This document shows positions 47,825 through 56,831 of a stretch of DNA of 64,000 bases, in pieces. Source of the DNA: Bradyrhizobium iriomotense (GTDB lineage Bacteria > Pseudomonadota > Alphaproteobacteria > Rhizobiales > Xanthobacteraceae). The position numbers and the translations under genes were made by a program. The notes under the pieces are model-generated. The model searched no databases and was not told the DNA's origin. It was given only the letters and a program-made list of their open reading frames with translations. Positions within the stretch are counted from its first letter, which is position 1; every line of letters begins with the position of its first letter. The stretch spans positions 1-64,000 of the forward strand of contig NZ_JAFCJZ010000034.1 in assembly GCF_018130765.1 (NCBI RefSeq). Direction: 5' to 3'.

Positions 47825-48967
47825 TCAGATGTGGTAGGTCTTCAGCGGCGGGATGCCGTTGAACGCCACCGACGAGTAGGTCGACGTATAGGCCCCGGTG
47901 CCTTCGATCAGCACCTTGTCGCCGATCTCGAGCGTGACCGGGAGCGGATACGGGTTCTTCTCGTACAGCACGTCGGCGCTGTCGCAGGTCGGACCTGCGA
48001 GCACGCACGGCGTCATGTCCGCGCCGTCGTGACGGGTGCGGATGGCGTAACGGATCGACTCGTCCATCGTCTCGGCGAGACCGCCGAACTTGCCGATGTC
48101 CAGATACACCCAGCGCACCTCGTCCTCGTCGCTCTTCTTCGAGATGAGCACGACCTCGGATTCGATGACGCCGGCGTTGCCCACCATGCCGCGGCCCGGC
48201 TCGATGATGGTCTCCGGAATCTGGTTGCCGAAGTGCTTGCGCAGCGCGCGGAAGATCGAGCGGCCGTAGGTCACGACCGGCGGGACGTCCTTCAGGTACT
48301 TGGTCGGGAAGCCGCCGCCCATGTTGACCATGGTGAGGTTGATGCCGCGTTCGGCGCAGTCGCGGAACACCTGCGAGGCCATCGCCAGCGCACGGTCCCA
48401 CGCCTTCACCTTGCGCTGCTGCGAGCCGACATGGAAGGAGATGCCGCACGGCTCCAGCCGGAGGCGCTTGGCGAGGTCGAGCACCTCGACCGCCATCTCC
48501 GGGTCGCAGCCGAACTTGCGCGACAGCGGCCACTCGGCGCCGGCGCAGTCGTAGAGGATGCGGCAGAACACCTTCGCGCCGGGGGCGGCGCGGGCGACCT
48601 TCTCGACCTCGGCGGCGCAGTCGACCGCGAACAGCCGAATGCCGAGCGCGAAGGCGCGCGCGATGTCGCGCTCCTTCTTGATCGTGTTGCCGAAGGAGAT
48701 GCGGTCGGGCGTCGCACCGGCGGCCAGCGCCATCTCGATCTCGGCGACGGTCGCGGTGTCGAAGCAGGAGCCCATGGACGCCAGCAGGGCCAGCACTTCC
48801 GGCGCCGGGTTCGCCTTGACGGCGTAGAACACGCGGCTGTCGGGCAGCGCCTTGGCGAAGCTCTGGTAATTGTCGCGCACGACCTCGAGGTCGACGACGA
48901 GGCACGGCTCGGTGTCGAGGCCTTCGTTGCGGCGATTGCGCAGGAATTCCTGGATACGTTCGGTCAT
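47825..48967 (-). CDS. Ornithine/lysine decarboxylase, PLP group IV
   Basis: A 380-residue alanine-racemase-fold decarboxylase. PLP-binding Lys51 lies in FYAVKANPAPEVL, GISFHVGSQ and MGGGFPT contribute to the cofactor site, EPGRGMVG binds phosphate, and Cys322 in AGPTCDSADVLYE is the conserved active-site cysteine from the partner subunit. It makes putrescine from ornithine, perhaps also cadaverine, feeding homospermidine synthase downstream. The ATG at 48967 gives the standard length; longer frames enter the leader. A leader of about 500 bases precedes it and is probably regulatory. Confidence 0.93.
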   Translation of the reverse strand: MTERIQEFLRNRRNEGLDTEPCLVVDLEVVRDNYQSFAKALPDSRVFYAVKANPAPEVLALLASMGSCFDTATVAEIEMALAAGATPDRISFGNTIKKERDIARAFALGIRLFAVDCAAEVEKVARAAPGAKVFCRILYDCAGAEWPLSRKFGCDPEMAVEVLDLAKRLRLEPCGISFHVGSQQRKVKAWDRALAMASQVFRDCAERGINLTMVNMGGGFPTKYLKDVPPVVTYGRSIFRALRKHFGNQIPETIIEPGRGMVGNAGVIESEVVLISKKSDEDEVRWVYLDIGKFGGLAETMDESIRYAIRTRHDGADMTPCVLAGPTCDSADVLYEKNPYPLPVTLEIGDKVLIEGTGAYTSTYSSVAFNGIPPLKTYHI

Positions 48968-49479
48968 GGCACTCTCCAACGGTCCCAGCGACGGGAGCCG
49001 TATCAACGTGACGTCTGATGAGAGTGCTTCAGCCACATCGCGCGATGGAGGCGCGTTGAGGCCAAAAAACTCAAACCAGACTGTGCTGCCGTGGATTGGT
49101 TGGGAGAGATTCCCGCCCGCACACCTGGCAATGAAGGACAAGCCTTTTCAGTAGCCCGCGCCGGCGTTGGACTGCCGGTAGAGACCAAAAAAGCCCGATC
49201 CGTCGTTGCTTTAAGTCGCGTCCCCCGTTGAGAGCGGGGTGCGCCGGTTCGCCTCCGGCTGCCAGTCACGGTTGCAAAGAGCGAAGTCACCTTCGACATG
49301 GCATCTCTTTGAGAGAGATGCTGGACCCTCCGGGTTTGCTTCGGTCGCTCGACCTTTCAGTCTCGACTTCCGCACTTCCGAAGAGCCCCTCGGCTTCTTC
49401 ACCCCTTGGCGGCTGTCCGGCCTCTTGTCCGGATACCTACCGACTGACACACGACCACAGGCACGTGCGAAATTGGGCA
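48968..49479 (-). ncRNA. Long structured leader of ornithine decarboxylase (speF-motif candidate)
   Basis: The 5' leader predicted from the promoter at 49486-49514 is about 510 bases, far longer than usual here. It holds several strong stems, including GCATCTCT/AGAGATGC at 49301-49321 and a CCGGC/GCCGG-rich region, plus a GGGCTTTTTT run (minus strand, near 49190) that could be an attenuator. The speF RNA motif is known upstream of ornithine decarboxylase genes in alphaproteobacteria, so location fits; I could not match the consensus itself. A short reading frame from 49299 inside it may be a leader peptide or chance. Confidence 0.5.
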
Positions 49480-49640
49480 AGTCCGCACATAAGCGTTTTG
49501 ACTCTGCTTCGCAAGAATTTTTTTAGGCTGAGAACAGAATTGCCTAACGTCTGCTTGCGCGCTGTTGCGCGAGCGACGCTGAAGATGAACGAGCGTTAAG
49601 TTTTCGCTGCGCTGCGCGTGTTGCTCACGCGCGTGAAGCG
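49480..49640. other. Remaining intergenic sequence upstream of the leader promoter
   Basis: Between the promoter and the small membrane protein gene lie about 125 bases with no gene. CTTGCGCGCTGTTGCGCGAG and a GCGTGTTGCTCACGCGCG palindrome near 49616-49633 could end the adjacent minus-strand transcript. Nothing else was recognised. Confidence 0.4.
49486..49514 (-). promoter_or_regulatory. Housekeeping promoter of decarboxylase leader
   Basis: On the minus strand TTGCGA (49514-49509) is followed after 17 bases by TATGTG (49491-49486). The surrounding stretch is the most A+T rich of the gap. Spacing is optimal and the elements are near sigma-70 consensus. Confidence 0.5.
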
Positions 49641-49895
49641 TCAGCCGCGCTTCGTGAAAGGCTCGACGCGTTGAGCCGCGCGGATGAAGGCGGTCATCAC
49701 GAGCACGCCGAGTGCGAACAGCACGGCCTGCAGAATGTGGGCGCCTTGATCGCCGAGACCGAATAGGATCGCGAGCGCCCAGCCGCCGGCAAAGGCCGCG
49801 CCGAACACCTCCGCGCCGATCAGGATCGCGGCGCTGATGACGGTGATGACGCTGGGCCAGACGATCTGGCGGGACGAGGAAGAAGACGCGTTCAT
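49641..49895 (-). CDS. Small two-helix membrane protein
   Basis: An 84-residue protein with two hydrophobic helices, IVWPSVITVISAAILIGAEV and ILQAVLFALGVLVMTAFIRA, and a short basic tail (RVEPFTKRG). The serine-rich N-terminus (NASSSSSRQ) is probably cytoplasmic. The start at 49895 is chosen because the extension to 50015 would overlap the promoter region of the divergent peptidase gene. I do not recognise the family. Confidence 0.7.
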   Translation of the reverse strand: MNASSSSSRQIVWPSVITVISAAILIGAEVFGAAFAGGWALAILFGLGDQGAHILQAVLFALGVLVMTAFIRAAQRVEPFTKRG

Positions 49896-50032
49896 GGGGC
49901 TCAGGGGTCCTGACTTCGAGGGCCGCAATCTCCCCGAAAAGCTGGCCGGGAGCAAGGCCAAATGGCCCAAAAAAGCCCCATCGCGTGCTATAGCTGGCCG
50001 CAACAATTGAGCCACAAAGATCGGGACTTGCG

Positions 50033-52114
50033 ATGTCAGAAACCCGCCAGACTATGGACTCCGGGATCAATCCGCTGCTGAAGGCCTGGGTGACGCCGTT
50101 TGCGACCCCGCCCTTCGACGAGATCACGCCGGAGCACTTCCTCCCGGCCTTCGAGCAGGCCTTCGCCGATCATTCCGCCGAGATCGCGGCGATCACCAAC
50201 GATCCCGCGGCGCCCGACTTCGCCAACACCATCACGGCGCTGGAGCGTTCCGGCAAGCTGCTGAGCAAGGTCGCGGCGGTGTTCTACGACCTCGTCTCGG
50301 CGCATTCCAACCCGGCCATCCTGGAGATCGACAAGGAGGTCTCCTTGCGGATGGCGCGGCACTGGAATCCGATCATGATGAACGCCGTGCTGTTTGGTCG
50401 CATCGCCCAGCTGCACGAGAACCGCACCTCGCTCGGTCTTTCGCCCGAGCAGCTCCGCCTGCTGGAGCGCACCTACACCCGCTTCCACCGCGCCGGCGCC
50501 GGCCTCTCCGAGGAGGCCAAGGTCCGGATGGCCGAGATCAACGAGAGGCTGGCCCAGCTCGGCACCGGCTTCAGCCATCATCTGCTCGGCGACGAGCAGG
50601 ACTGGTTCATGGAGCTCGGGGAGGCCGATCGCCAGGGCCTGCCGGAGAGCTTCGTCGCCGCCGCCAAGGCTGCGGCGGAAGAGCGCAGCATGGAAGGCAA
50701 GGCCATCGTCACGCTGTCGCGCTCCTCGGTCGAGACGTTCCTGAAGAGCTCGGCACGGCGCGACCTGCGCGAGAAGGTCTACAAGGCCTTCATCGCCCGC
50801 GGCGACAACGGCAATGCCAACGACAACAACACGACCATCGTCGAGGTCCTGAAGCTGCGGGAGGAGAGCGCCAACCTCCTGGGCTACCCGACCTACGCCG
50901 CCTACCGGCTCGAGGACTCCATGGCCAAGACGCCGGAGGCAGTGCGGAGCCTGTTGGAGCGGGTCTGGAAGCCGGCCCGTGCCCGGGCGCTCGCCGACCG
51001 CGACGAGATGCAGGCGCTGATCACGGAAGAGGGCGGCAATTTCAAGCTCGCCCCGTGGGACTGGCGCTTCTACGCCGAGAAGCTGCGCCTGCAGCGGGCC
51101 AATTTCGACGATTCCGCGATCAAGCCGTATCTCGGCCTCGACCACATGATCGCCGCCGCCTTCGACTGTGCCACGCGCCTGTTCGGCGTCACCTTCGAGG
51201 AGCGCAAGGACGTTCCGGTCTGGCATCCCGACGTCCGGGTCTGGGAGATGAAGGGGCCGGACGGCAAGCACAAGGCGCTGTTCTACGGCGATTACTTCGC
51301 ACGCCCGTCGAAGCGCTCCGGCGCCTGGATGACCTCGCTGCGCGACCAGCAGAAGCTGGACGGCGAAGTCGCGCCGCTGGTCCTCAACATCTGCAATTTC
51401 GCCAAGGGCGCCGGCGGTGAGCCATCGCTGCTGTCGCCCGACGACGCCCGCACCCTGTTCCACGAGTTCGGCCACGGCCTGCACGGCATGCTCTCCAACG
51501 TGACCTATCCCTCGTTGTCGGGCACCTCGGTGTTCACCGACTTCGTCGAGCTGCCGTCCCAGCTCTACGAGCACTGGCAGGAGCGGCCCGAGGTGCTCCA
51601 GAAGTTCGCCCGTCACTACCAGACCGGTGAGCCGCTGCCCGACGACCTGCTCCAGCGCTTCCTGGCTGCGCGAAAATTCAACCAGGGCTTTGCCACGGTC
51701 GAGTTCGTCTCCTCGGCGCTGGTCGATCTCGAGTTCCACACCCAGCCGGCCGCCGCCGCGCAGGATGTCCGCGCCTTCGAGAGACGCGAATTGGAGAAGA
51801 TCGGCATGCCCGAGGAAATCGCGCTGCGTCACCGGCCCACGCAGTTCGGTCACATCTTCACCGGCGACCACTATGCCGCCGGCTATTACAGCTACATGTG
51901 GTCCGAGGTGATGGACGCCGACGCCTTCGGCGCGTTCGAGGAGGCCGGCGACATCTTCGATCCCGCCGTCGCCAAACGCCTGCACGACGACATCTACTCG
52001 AGCGGCGGATCGGTCGATCCGGAAGCGGCCTACGAGGCCTTCCGCGGCCGCCCGCCGGAGCCCGACGCGCTGCTCCGCCGTCGCGGCCTGCTCGACGACG
52101 CCAAGGCGGCCTGA
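50033..52114 (+). CDS. M3-family oligopeptidase (Dcp/OpdA type)
   Basis: A 693-residue zinc metallopeptidase of the thimet-oligopeptidase family. The zinc motif HEFGH is at 477-481 within LFHEFGHGLHGML, and the third ligand Glu lies in the FTDFVELPSQLYEHW segment. The N-terminal helical region starts NPLLKAWVTPFATPPFDEITPEHF, as in peptidyl-dipeptidase Dcp and oligopeptidase A. There is no signal peptide, so it degrades short peptides in the cytoplasm. Length is typical. The next gene overlaps its stop (ATGA), though the products look unrelated. Confidence 0.93.
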   Translation: MSETRQTMDSGINPLLKAWVTPFATPPFDEITPEHFLPAFEQAFADHSAEIAAITNDPAAPDFANTITALERSGKLLSKVAAVFYDLVSAHSNPAILEIDKEVSLRMARHWNPIMMNAVLFGRIAQLHENRTSLGLSPEQLRLLERTYTRFHRAGAGLSEEAKVRMAEINERLAQLGTGFSHHLLGDEQDWFMELGEADRQGLPESFVAAAKAAAEERSMEGKAIVTLSRSSVETFLKSSARRDLREKVYKAFIARGDNGNANDNNTTIVEVLKLREESANLLGYPTYAAYRLEDSMAKTPEAVRSLLERVWKPARARALADRDEMQALITEEGGNFKLAPWDWRFYAEKLRLQRANFDDSAIKPYLGLDHMIAAAFDCATRLFGVTFEERKDVPVWHPDVRVWEMKGPDGKHKALFYGDYFARPSKRSGAWMTSLRDQQKLDGEVAPLVLNICNFAKGAGGEPSLLSPDDARTLFHEFGHGLHGMLSNVTYPSLSGTSVFTDFVELPSQLYEHWQERPEVLQKFARHYQTGEPLPDDLLQRFLAARKFNQGFATVEFVSSALVDLEFHTQPAAAAQDVRAFERRELEKIGMPEEIALRHRPTQFGHIFTGDHYAAGYYSYMWSEVMDADAFGAFEEAGDIFDPAVAKRLHDDIYSSGGSVDPEAAYEAFRGRPPEPDALLRRRGLLDDAKAA

Positions 52115-52752
52115 TGGGTATGCGCCGCTTGTTCGGATGGCTGCTCGCCGCCGCGATGACGCTCGCGGCGGGCGCAGCGCATGCGCATCCGCATGTCTGG
52201 ATCACCGCGACCAGCGAGCTGCTGTACGCCGCCGACGGCAGCATCACCGGCGTGCGTCACGCCTGGACCTTCGACGACATGTTCTCGGCCTATGCGGTGC
52301 AGGGGCTCGAGAGCAAGACCAAGGGCGCCTATACGCGCGAGGAGCTCGGGTCGCTGGCGCAGACCAATGTCGAGTCGCTGAAGGAATATGCCTATTTCAC
52401 CTTCGCCAAGGCCGACGGCAAGAAGGAGCGCTTCCAGGAGCCGGTCGACTATTTCCTCGACTATAAGGACACGGTGCTGACCCTGCACTTCACGCTGCCG
52501 CTGAAGAACCCGGTCAAGCCCAGGCAATTGGTGCTCGAAGTGTTCGACCGCTCGTTCTTCATCGACTTCCAGATGGCCAAGGAGAATCCGGTCAAGCTGG
52601 TCGGCGCGCCCGCGGGTTGCCAGATGAAGCTCGATCGTCCCAGCGACGGCTCGGCTACCGCCCAGAAGCTCAACGAGCAGACTTTCCTGAACGGTGAGAA
52701 CAGCAATTTCGGCATGATGTTCGCCAACAAGATCACGGTGGATTGCCCTTGA
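52114..52752 (+). CDS. DUF1007 family periplasmic protein
   Basis: A 212-residue DUF1007 protein with a signal peptide ending near GAAHA, followed at once by HPHVWITATSELLYAADGSI, the family hallmark; the exposed HPH after cleavage could bind metal. VRHAWTFDDMFSAYAVQGL and the beta-rich centre complete the domain. Genes of this family are usually next to NicO-type nickel/cobalt transporters, as here. It probably assists metal handling in the periplasm. The start overlaps the peptidase stop, and the transporter start overlaps its own stop. Confidence 0.87.
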   Translation: MGMRRLFGWLLAAAMTLAAGAAHAHPHVWITATSELLYAADGSITGVRHAWTFDDMFSAYAVQGLESKTKGAYTREELGSLAQTNVESLKEYAYFTFAKADGKKERFQEPVDYFLDYKDTVLTLHFTLPLKNPVKPRQLVLEVFDRSFFIDFQMAKENPVKLVGAPAGCQMKLDRPSDGSATAQKLNEQTFLNGENSNFGMMFANKITVDCP

Positions 52753-53873
52753 AGCAGCATCTCTCCCTGCTCACCCGCGGGCTGATCGCCTGCGTGGCCG
52801 TTCTGCTGGTCGTGATCGCGGCCGATGCCGCGCTTCACAATCTCCTCGCGCAAAACCCCTTCGGCGCGCCGCGCCCCGCGCCGGCGGCCGAACCCGAGGC
52901 CAGCGGCCTCATTGGCTGGCTCCTGGCAAAGCAGTCGGAATTCTATCGGCAGATGTCGTCGACCATACGTGCCGCGAAGTCCGACGGCTCGGCGGTGTGG
53001 ACGCTGCTCTTCATCTCGTTCGCCTATGGCATCTTCCATGCCGCCGGCCCAGGCCATGGCAAGGCGGTGATCGCCTCTTATCTGGTCGCCAACCGCGAGA
53101 CCGCCGGGCGCGGCATCGCGTTGTCGTTCGCCTCGGCGCTGATGCAGTCGCTGGTGGCGATCCTGATCGTCGGCATCTCGGCCTGGGTGCTGAACGCGAC
53201 CGCCAAGACCATGTGCAAGGCGGAAGGGGTGATCGAGATCGCGAGCTACGCCCTGATCGCGCTGTTCGGCCTGCGCCTCGTCTGGGTCAAGGGTCGCACC
53301 TTCCTCCGCGCGCTGCAGGCGGCCCAGCCAGTGCCCGCGATGGCGGGCGTGCCGCATGACCGTCATGATCACGGCCATCACCATCACCACGATGCGCATG
53401 ATCATCATGAGCACGATCATCATCACCACGATCGTGCCCATGCCCACGACCACGCCCACCACGGGCACGATCACGTCCATGACGAGCATTGCGGCCATTC
53501 CCACGGGCCCACGCCGAGCGAGCTCGCCGGGCCCGGCGGCTGGCGGCGCGGCTTTGCCGCCATCCTCACCGTCGGCATCCGGCCCTGCTCGGGCGCGATC
53601 CTGGTGCTGGTGTTCGCGCTGGCCCAGGGCCTGTTCTGGGCCGGCATCGCCGCCACCTTCCTGATGGGGCTCGGCACCGCGATCACGGTCGCGGCCATCG
53701 CTGTTATCGCCGTCTCCGCCAAGGACGTCGCCGCGCGCCTCAGCGCCGGGCGCGACGGCGGCGGCGCGCTGTTCATGCGCGGCATCGAATTCGGCGCCGC
53801 CGCCCTCGTGCTGTTATTCGGCGTCGGCCTGTTGTTCGGCTACATCGCGGCCGAACGGACGACGTGTTTTTGA
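52749..53873 (+). CDS. NicO-family nickel/cobalt transporter with His-rich loop
   Basis: A 374-residue membrane protein. FISFAYGIFHAAGPGHGKAV is the signature HAxGPGHGK motif of NicO/RcnA transporters and GIRPCSGAILVLVFALAQGL the second conserved block. Between them, about residues 200-255, lies a very His/Asp-rich cytoplasmic or periplasmic loop. Six membrane segments are likely. RcnA proteins export Ni/Co; other NicO proteins import, so direction is undecided. The TTG at 52749 overlaps the DUF1007 stop (TTGA), as in coupled genes; a TTG at 52743 is also in frame. Confidence 0.87.
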   Translation: MKQHLSLLTRGLIACVAVLLVVIAADAALHNLLAQNPFGAPRPAPAAEPEASGLIGWLLAKQSEFYRQMSSTIRAAKSDGSAVWTLLFISFAYGIFHAAGPGHGKAVIASYLVANRETAGRGIALSFASALMQSLVAILIVGISAWVLNATAKTMCKAEGVIEIASYALIALFGLRLVWVKGRTFLRALQAAQPVPAMAGVPHDRHDHGHHHHHDAHDHHEHDHHHHDRAHAHDHAHHGHDHVHDEHCGHSHGPTPSELAGPGGWRRGFAAILTVGIRPCSGAILVLVFALAQGLFWAGIAATFLMGLGTAITVAAIAVIAVSAKDVAARLSAGRDGGGALFMRGIEFGAAALVLLFGVGLLFGYIAAERTTCF

Positions 53874-53880
53874 GCTCTTC

Positions 53881-54079
53881 CCCTCTCCCCTTGTGGGAGA
53901 GGGTGGCTCGCCGCGTAGCGGCGAGACGGGTGAGGGGTTGTCTCCGCAAGCGATCCTCTCGCAGCTGCGTTCGGCGATAGAACCCCTCATCCGGCGCTAT
54001 AGCCGATGCGAAGCATCGGCGTTCTTGAGAACGGCGGCCAAAGGCCGCCTATGCCACCTTCTCCCACAAGGGGAGAAGG
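53881..54079. repeat. Dispersed inverted repeat, family A, long copy
   Basis: CCCTCTCCCCTTGTGGGAGA begins the left arm and ACCTTCTCCCACAAGGGGAG ends the right. Inside are GCTCGCCGCGTAGCGGCGAG and GCCGATGCGAAGCATCGGC hairpins and a CGGCGGCCAAAGGCCGCC stem. It fills the gap between the convergent transporter and MAPEG genes. Confidence 0.87.
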
Positions 54080-54086
54080 AAGAAGC

Positions 54087-54485
54087 TCACACCGGCAGAA
54101 ACCGCTTCAGCATCGGCATGAAAAAAATCCCGAGATTGATCGCAAAGCCGATGCTCCAGAGGATCGAGCGCAGCGTCGGGCGGTTGCCGAGATAGGTCAG
54201 CACGTAGGCGATCCGCACGATCAGGAACAGCGCGGCGAGCTCGTCGATCAGCCGCTGCGGCGAGTCCCTGAATTCGGCAAGCAGCACCGCGAAGGCGAAG
54301 AACGGGAAGGTCTCGATGCCGTTCTGGTGGGCGCCGAGGGCGCGCTGCGCGATGGCGTCCTCATAGAAGGCGGGATCGCGCGGCCGTGAATTGTCGAAGC
54401 GGCGAAACCTGATCCATTTGATCGAGGCGATCGTCGACAGATAGAGCAGCAGCGCCCCGAATACGCACCATTCCGCGAGCGTCAT
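54087..54485 (-). CDS. MAPEG-family membrane protein
   Basis: A 132-residue protein with four hydrophobic segments. IKWIRFRRFDNSRPRD and QRALGAHQNGIETFPFFAFAVLLAE are characteristic of the MAPEG family (NxxE...P pattern); the rest ends LWSIGFAINLGIFFMP. In bacteria these are trimeric inner-membrane proteins, some with glutathione-linked activity. The ATG at 54485 has an ideal GGAGGGAAG ribosome site; the longer open frame is spurious. It is divergent from hemH by about 80 bases. Confidence 0.87.
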   Translation of the reverse strand: MTLAEWCVFGALLLYLSTIASIKWIRFRRFDNSRPRDPAFYEDAIAQRALGAHQNGIETFPFFAFAVLLAEFRDSPQRLIDELAALFLIVRIAYVLTYLGNRPTLRSILWSIGFAINLGIFFMPMLKRFLPV

Positions 54486-54567
54486 CTTCCCTCCCCCGCT
54501 TGGGTGCGACCCTAGCGAAACCGCCCTCATCTTGACAAGTTCGGACCAACGCGCGACCCAACCAGCC

Positions 54568-55605
54568 ATGAACAGCGTCGTCCCCCTCGAGACTGCGAAC
54601 CCGGCCACCCGATCCGCCCTGCCGCGCGTCGGCGTGCTCCTGGTCAATCTCGGCACGCCCGATACGGCTGACGCTCCCGGCGTCCGGGTCTACCTGAAGG
54701 AGTTCCTCTCGGACGCCCGCGTCATCGAGGACCAGGGCCTGATCTGGAAGCTGGTGCTGAACGGGATCATCCTGCGCCGCCGTCCCCGCACCAAGGCGCT
54801 CGACTACCGGAAGATCTGGAACACCGAGAAGAACGAGTCGCCGCTCAAGACGATCACGCGGTCGCAAAGCGACAAGCTCGCGGCCGCGCTGTCGGACCGC
54901 GACCACGTCGTCGTCGACTGGGCGATGCGCTACGGCAACCCCTCGATCAAGACGGGCATCGACGCACTGATCGCTCAGGGTTGCGAGCGCATTCTCGCCG
55001 TGCCGCTCTATCCGCAATATTCCGCCTCGACCTCGGCCACCGTCTGCGACGAAGTGTTCCGCGTGCTCGCGCAGCTTCGCAACCAGCCGACGCTGCGGGT
55101 GACGCCGCCTTACTACGAGGACGAAGCCTATATCGAGGCGCTCGCGACCTCGATCGAGACGCATTTGGCCGCGCTGCCGTTCAAGCCGGAGCTGATCGTC
55201 GCTTCCTTCCACGGCATGCCGAAATCCTATGTCGACAAGGGCGATCCCTATCAGCAGCACTGCATCGCCTCGACCGAGGCGCTGCGCCGCCGGCTCGGCA
55301 TGGACGAGACAAAACTGCTGCTGACCTTCCAGTCGCGCTTCGGCAATGACGAGTGGCTGCAGCCCTACACCGACAAGACCATGGAGCGGCTCGCGAAAGA
55401 AGGCGTGCGCCGTATCGCGGTGGTGACGCCGGGCTTTTCCGCCGATTGCCTGGAGACGCTGGAGGAGATCGCGCAGGAGAACGCCGAGATCTTCAAGCAC
55501 AATGGCGGCGAGCAGTTTTCCGCGATCCCCTGCCTCAACGACACTGAACCCGGCATGGACGTGATCCGCGCCCTGGTGCTGCGCGAGCTCCAGGGCTGGA
55601 TATAG
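54568..55605 (+). CDS. hemH: Ferrochelatase
   Basis: A 345-residue enzyme that inserts ferrous iron into protoporphyrin IX, the last step of protoheme synthesis. VGVLLVNLGTPDTADAPGVR opens the family domain, PLYPQYSASTSATVCDEV and SFHGMPKSYVDKGDPY (metal-site histidine) follow, and LTFQSRFGNDEWLQPYTD plus TPGFSADCLETLEEI complete the conserved blocks. It is membrane-associated. The ATG at 54568 is preferred; a TTG at 54532 is in frame but has no better ribosome site. No ICE/Irr box is evident upstream. Confidence 0.95.
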   Translation: MNSVVPLETANPATRSALPRVGVLLVNLGTPDTADAPGVRVYLKEFLSDARVIEDQGLIWKLVLNGIILRRRPRTKALDYRKIWNTEKNESPLKTITRSQSDKLAAALSDRDHVVVDWAMRYGNPSIKTGIDALIAQGCERILAVPLYPQYSASTSATVCDEVFRVLAQLRNQPTLRVTPPYYEDEAYIEALATSIETHLAALPFKPELIVASFHGMPKSYVDKGDPYQQHCIASTEALRRRLGMDETKLLLTFQSRFGNDEWLQPYTDKTMERLAKEGVRRIAVVTPGFSADCLETLEEIAQENAEIFKHNGGEQFSAIPCLNDTEPGMDVIRALVLRELQGWI

Positions 55606-55631
55606 CGAGCCTGGATCTGAGGAGAGCGCCT

Positions 55632-56600
55632 GTGAACCGCCGCGAACTCCTGACGCTTGGGATGATCGCGGCGCTGCCGTCGTCGGTGCTCGCGCAGCAG
55701 CCCGCACGCCGGCTTGGCGTACTCTCAGTCACGGCCGCCGACGATGCCATCGGGCAGACGCGCAGCGCCATCCTGGTCGAAGCGCTCGGCCGCCACGGCT
55801 GGAAGGAGCACGAGAATTTGCGGATCGATTGGCGCAGCGGCGCCGGCGACCGTGCGCGGATCGCTGGCCTCGCCGACGAGCTGATCGCGCTCAAGCCCGA
55901 CATCCTGCTCGCGGTCGGCACGCCCTCGGTCGAAGAGCTGCGCCGGCGCACCGCGACGATCCCGACCGTGTTCGCCGTTGTCACCGATCCCGTCAGCCAG
56001 GGCTTTGTCCAGAACCTTGCGCATCCCGGCGGCAACATCACCGGCTTCACCGATTACGACGGCCCGCTGGCCGGCAAATGGCTGGAGATGCTGACGCAGG
56101 TCACGCCAAAAGTGTCCCGCGTCTTCGTCGTCTACAATCCCGCCACCGCGCCGTTCGCGCCGCTGATGCTGCGCACGATCGAGGACGCCGCACGGACGCT
56201 TCACGTGACCGTCGAGCCCGCGCCGGTCCATGACGCCGCCTCGATCGCGGCGCTGGCCTCGCGGCAGGACGGCGGCCTGCTGATCCTGCCGGACTTCTTC
56301 ACGATGGCCAACCGCGTCGATCTGCTCGGGGCGATCGCGGAGGCGCGCATGCCCGCGGTGTTCTGGAGCCGTACCTTCGTCAACGAGGGTGGCCTGATGT
56401 CCTACAGCACTGACAGCGCCGAGCAGATCCGGCGCGCGGCGGGTTACATCGACCGCATCCTGAAGGGCGCGCAGGCCGCCGACCTGCCGGTCCAGAATCC
56501 CACGAAGTTTGAGCTGGTGATCAACCTCAAGGCGGCCAGGGCGCTCGGTGTCACGCTTTCCCCGGGTCTGCTCGCAATTGCGAATGACGTGATCGAATGA
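55632..56600 (+). CDS. ABC-type substrate-binding protein (ABC_sub_bind family)
   Basis: A 322-residue periplasmic binding protein, GTG start. The N-terminus NRRELLTLGMIAALPSSVLA is a signal peptide with a twin-arginine-like motif. ALGRHGWKEHENLRIDWRSG, LADELIALKPDILLAVGTPS and FAVVTDPVSQGFVQNLAHPG with NITGF are standard for the PF04392 family, a type I periplasmic fold. No cognate permease or ATPase is nearby, so it is an orphan receptor, as is common in Bradyrhizobium. Ligand unknown. It is 27 bases after hemH. Confidence 0.87.
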   Translation: MNRRELLTLGMIAALPSSVLAQQPARRLGVLSVTAADDAIGQTRSAILVEALGRHGWKEHENLRIDWRSGAGDRARIAGLADELIALKPDILLAVGTPSVEELRRRTATIPTVFAVVTDPVSQGFVQNLAHPGGNITGFTDYDGPLAGKWLEMLTQVTPKVSRVFVVYNPATAPFAPLMLRTIEDAARTLHVTVEPAPVHDAASIAALASRQDGGLLILPDFFTMANRVDLLGAIAEARMPAVFWSRTFVNEGGLMSYSTDSAEQIRRAAGYIDRILKGAQAADLPVQNPTKFELVINLKAARALGVTLSPGLLAIANDVIE

Positions 56601-56831
56601 CGCCGTCCGTGACGGACGCCTGGGGCCGAATTCGTTAATTTCCGCTGCTAGGTCTGCGCCCGCGCGCTTTCAAGAGCCCGCCGCAAATACATATCGTGAT
56701 CGTTCTCTCCCTCGACGTCTTGTGCAGAATTGCGCCGATACCGACGTGAATTGCGACCGCTGAACCGGTAGGGTCGTAATCCCGACCAATGACAGCGCCG
56801 GAAAGGGCCTTTTTCCCGGCTTGGAGGAGCT
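56601..56831. other. Intergenic region before SPFH gene
   Basis: About 230 bases without a gene. GGAGGAGCT near 56823 is the ribosome site of the next gene. No clear promoter consensus or repeat was found. Confidence 0.4.
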
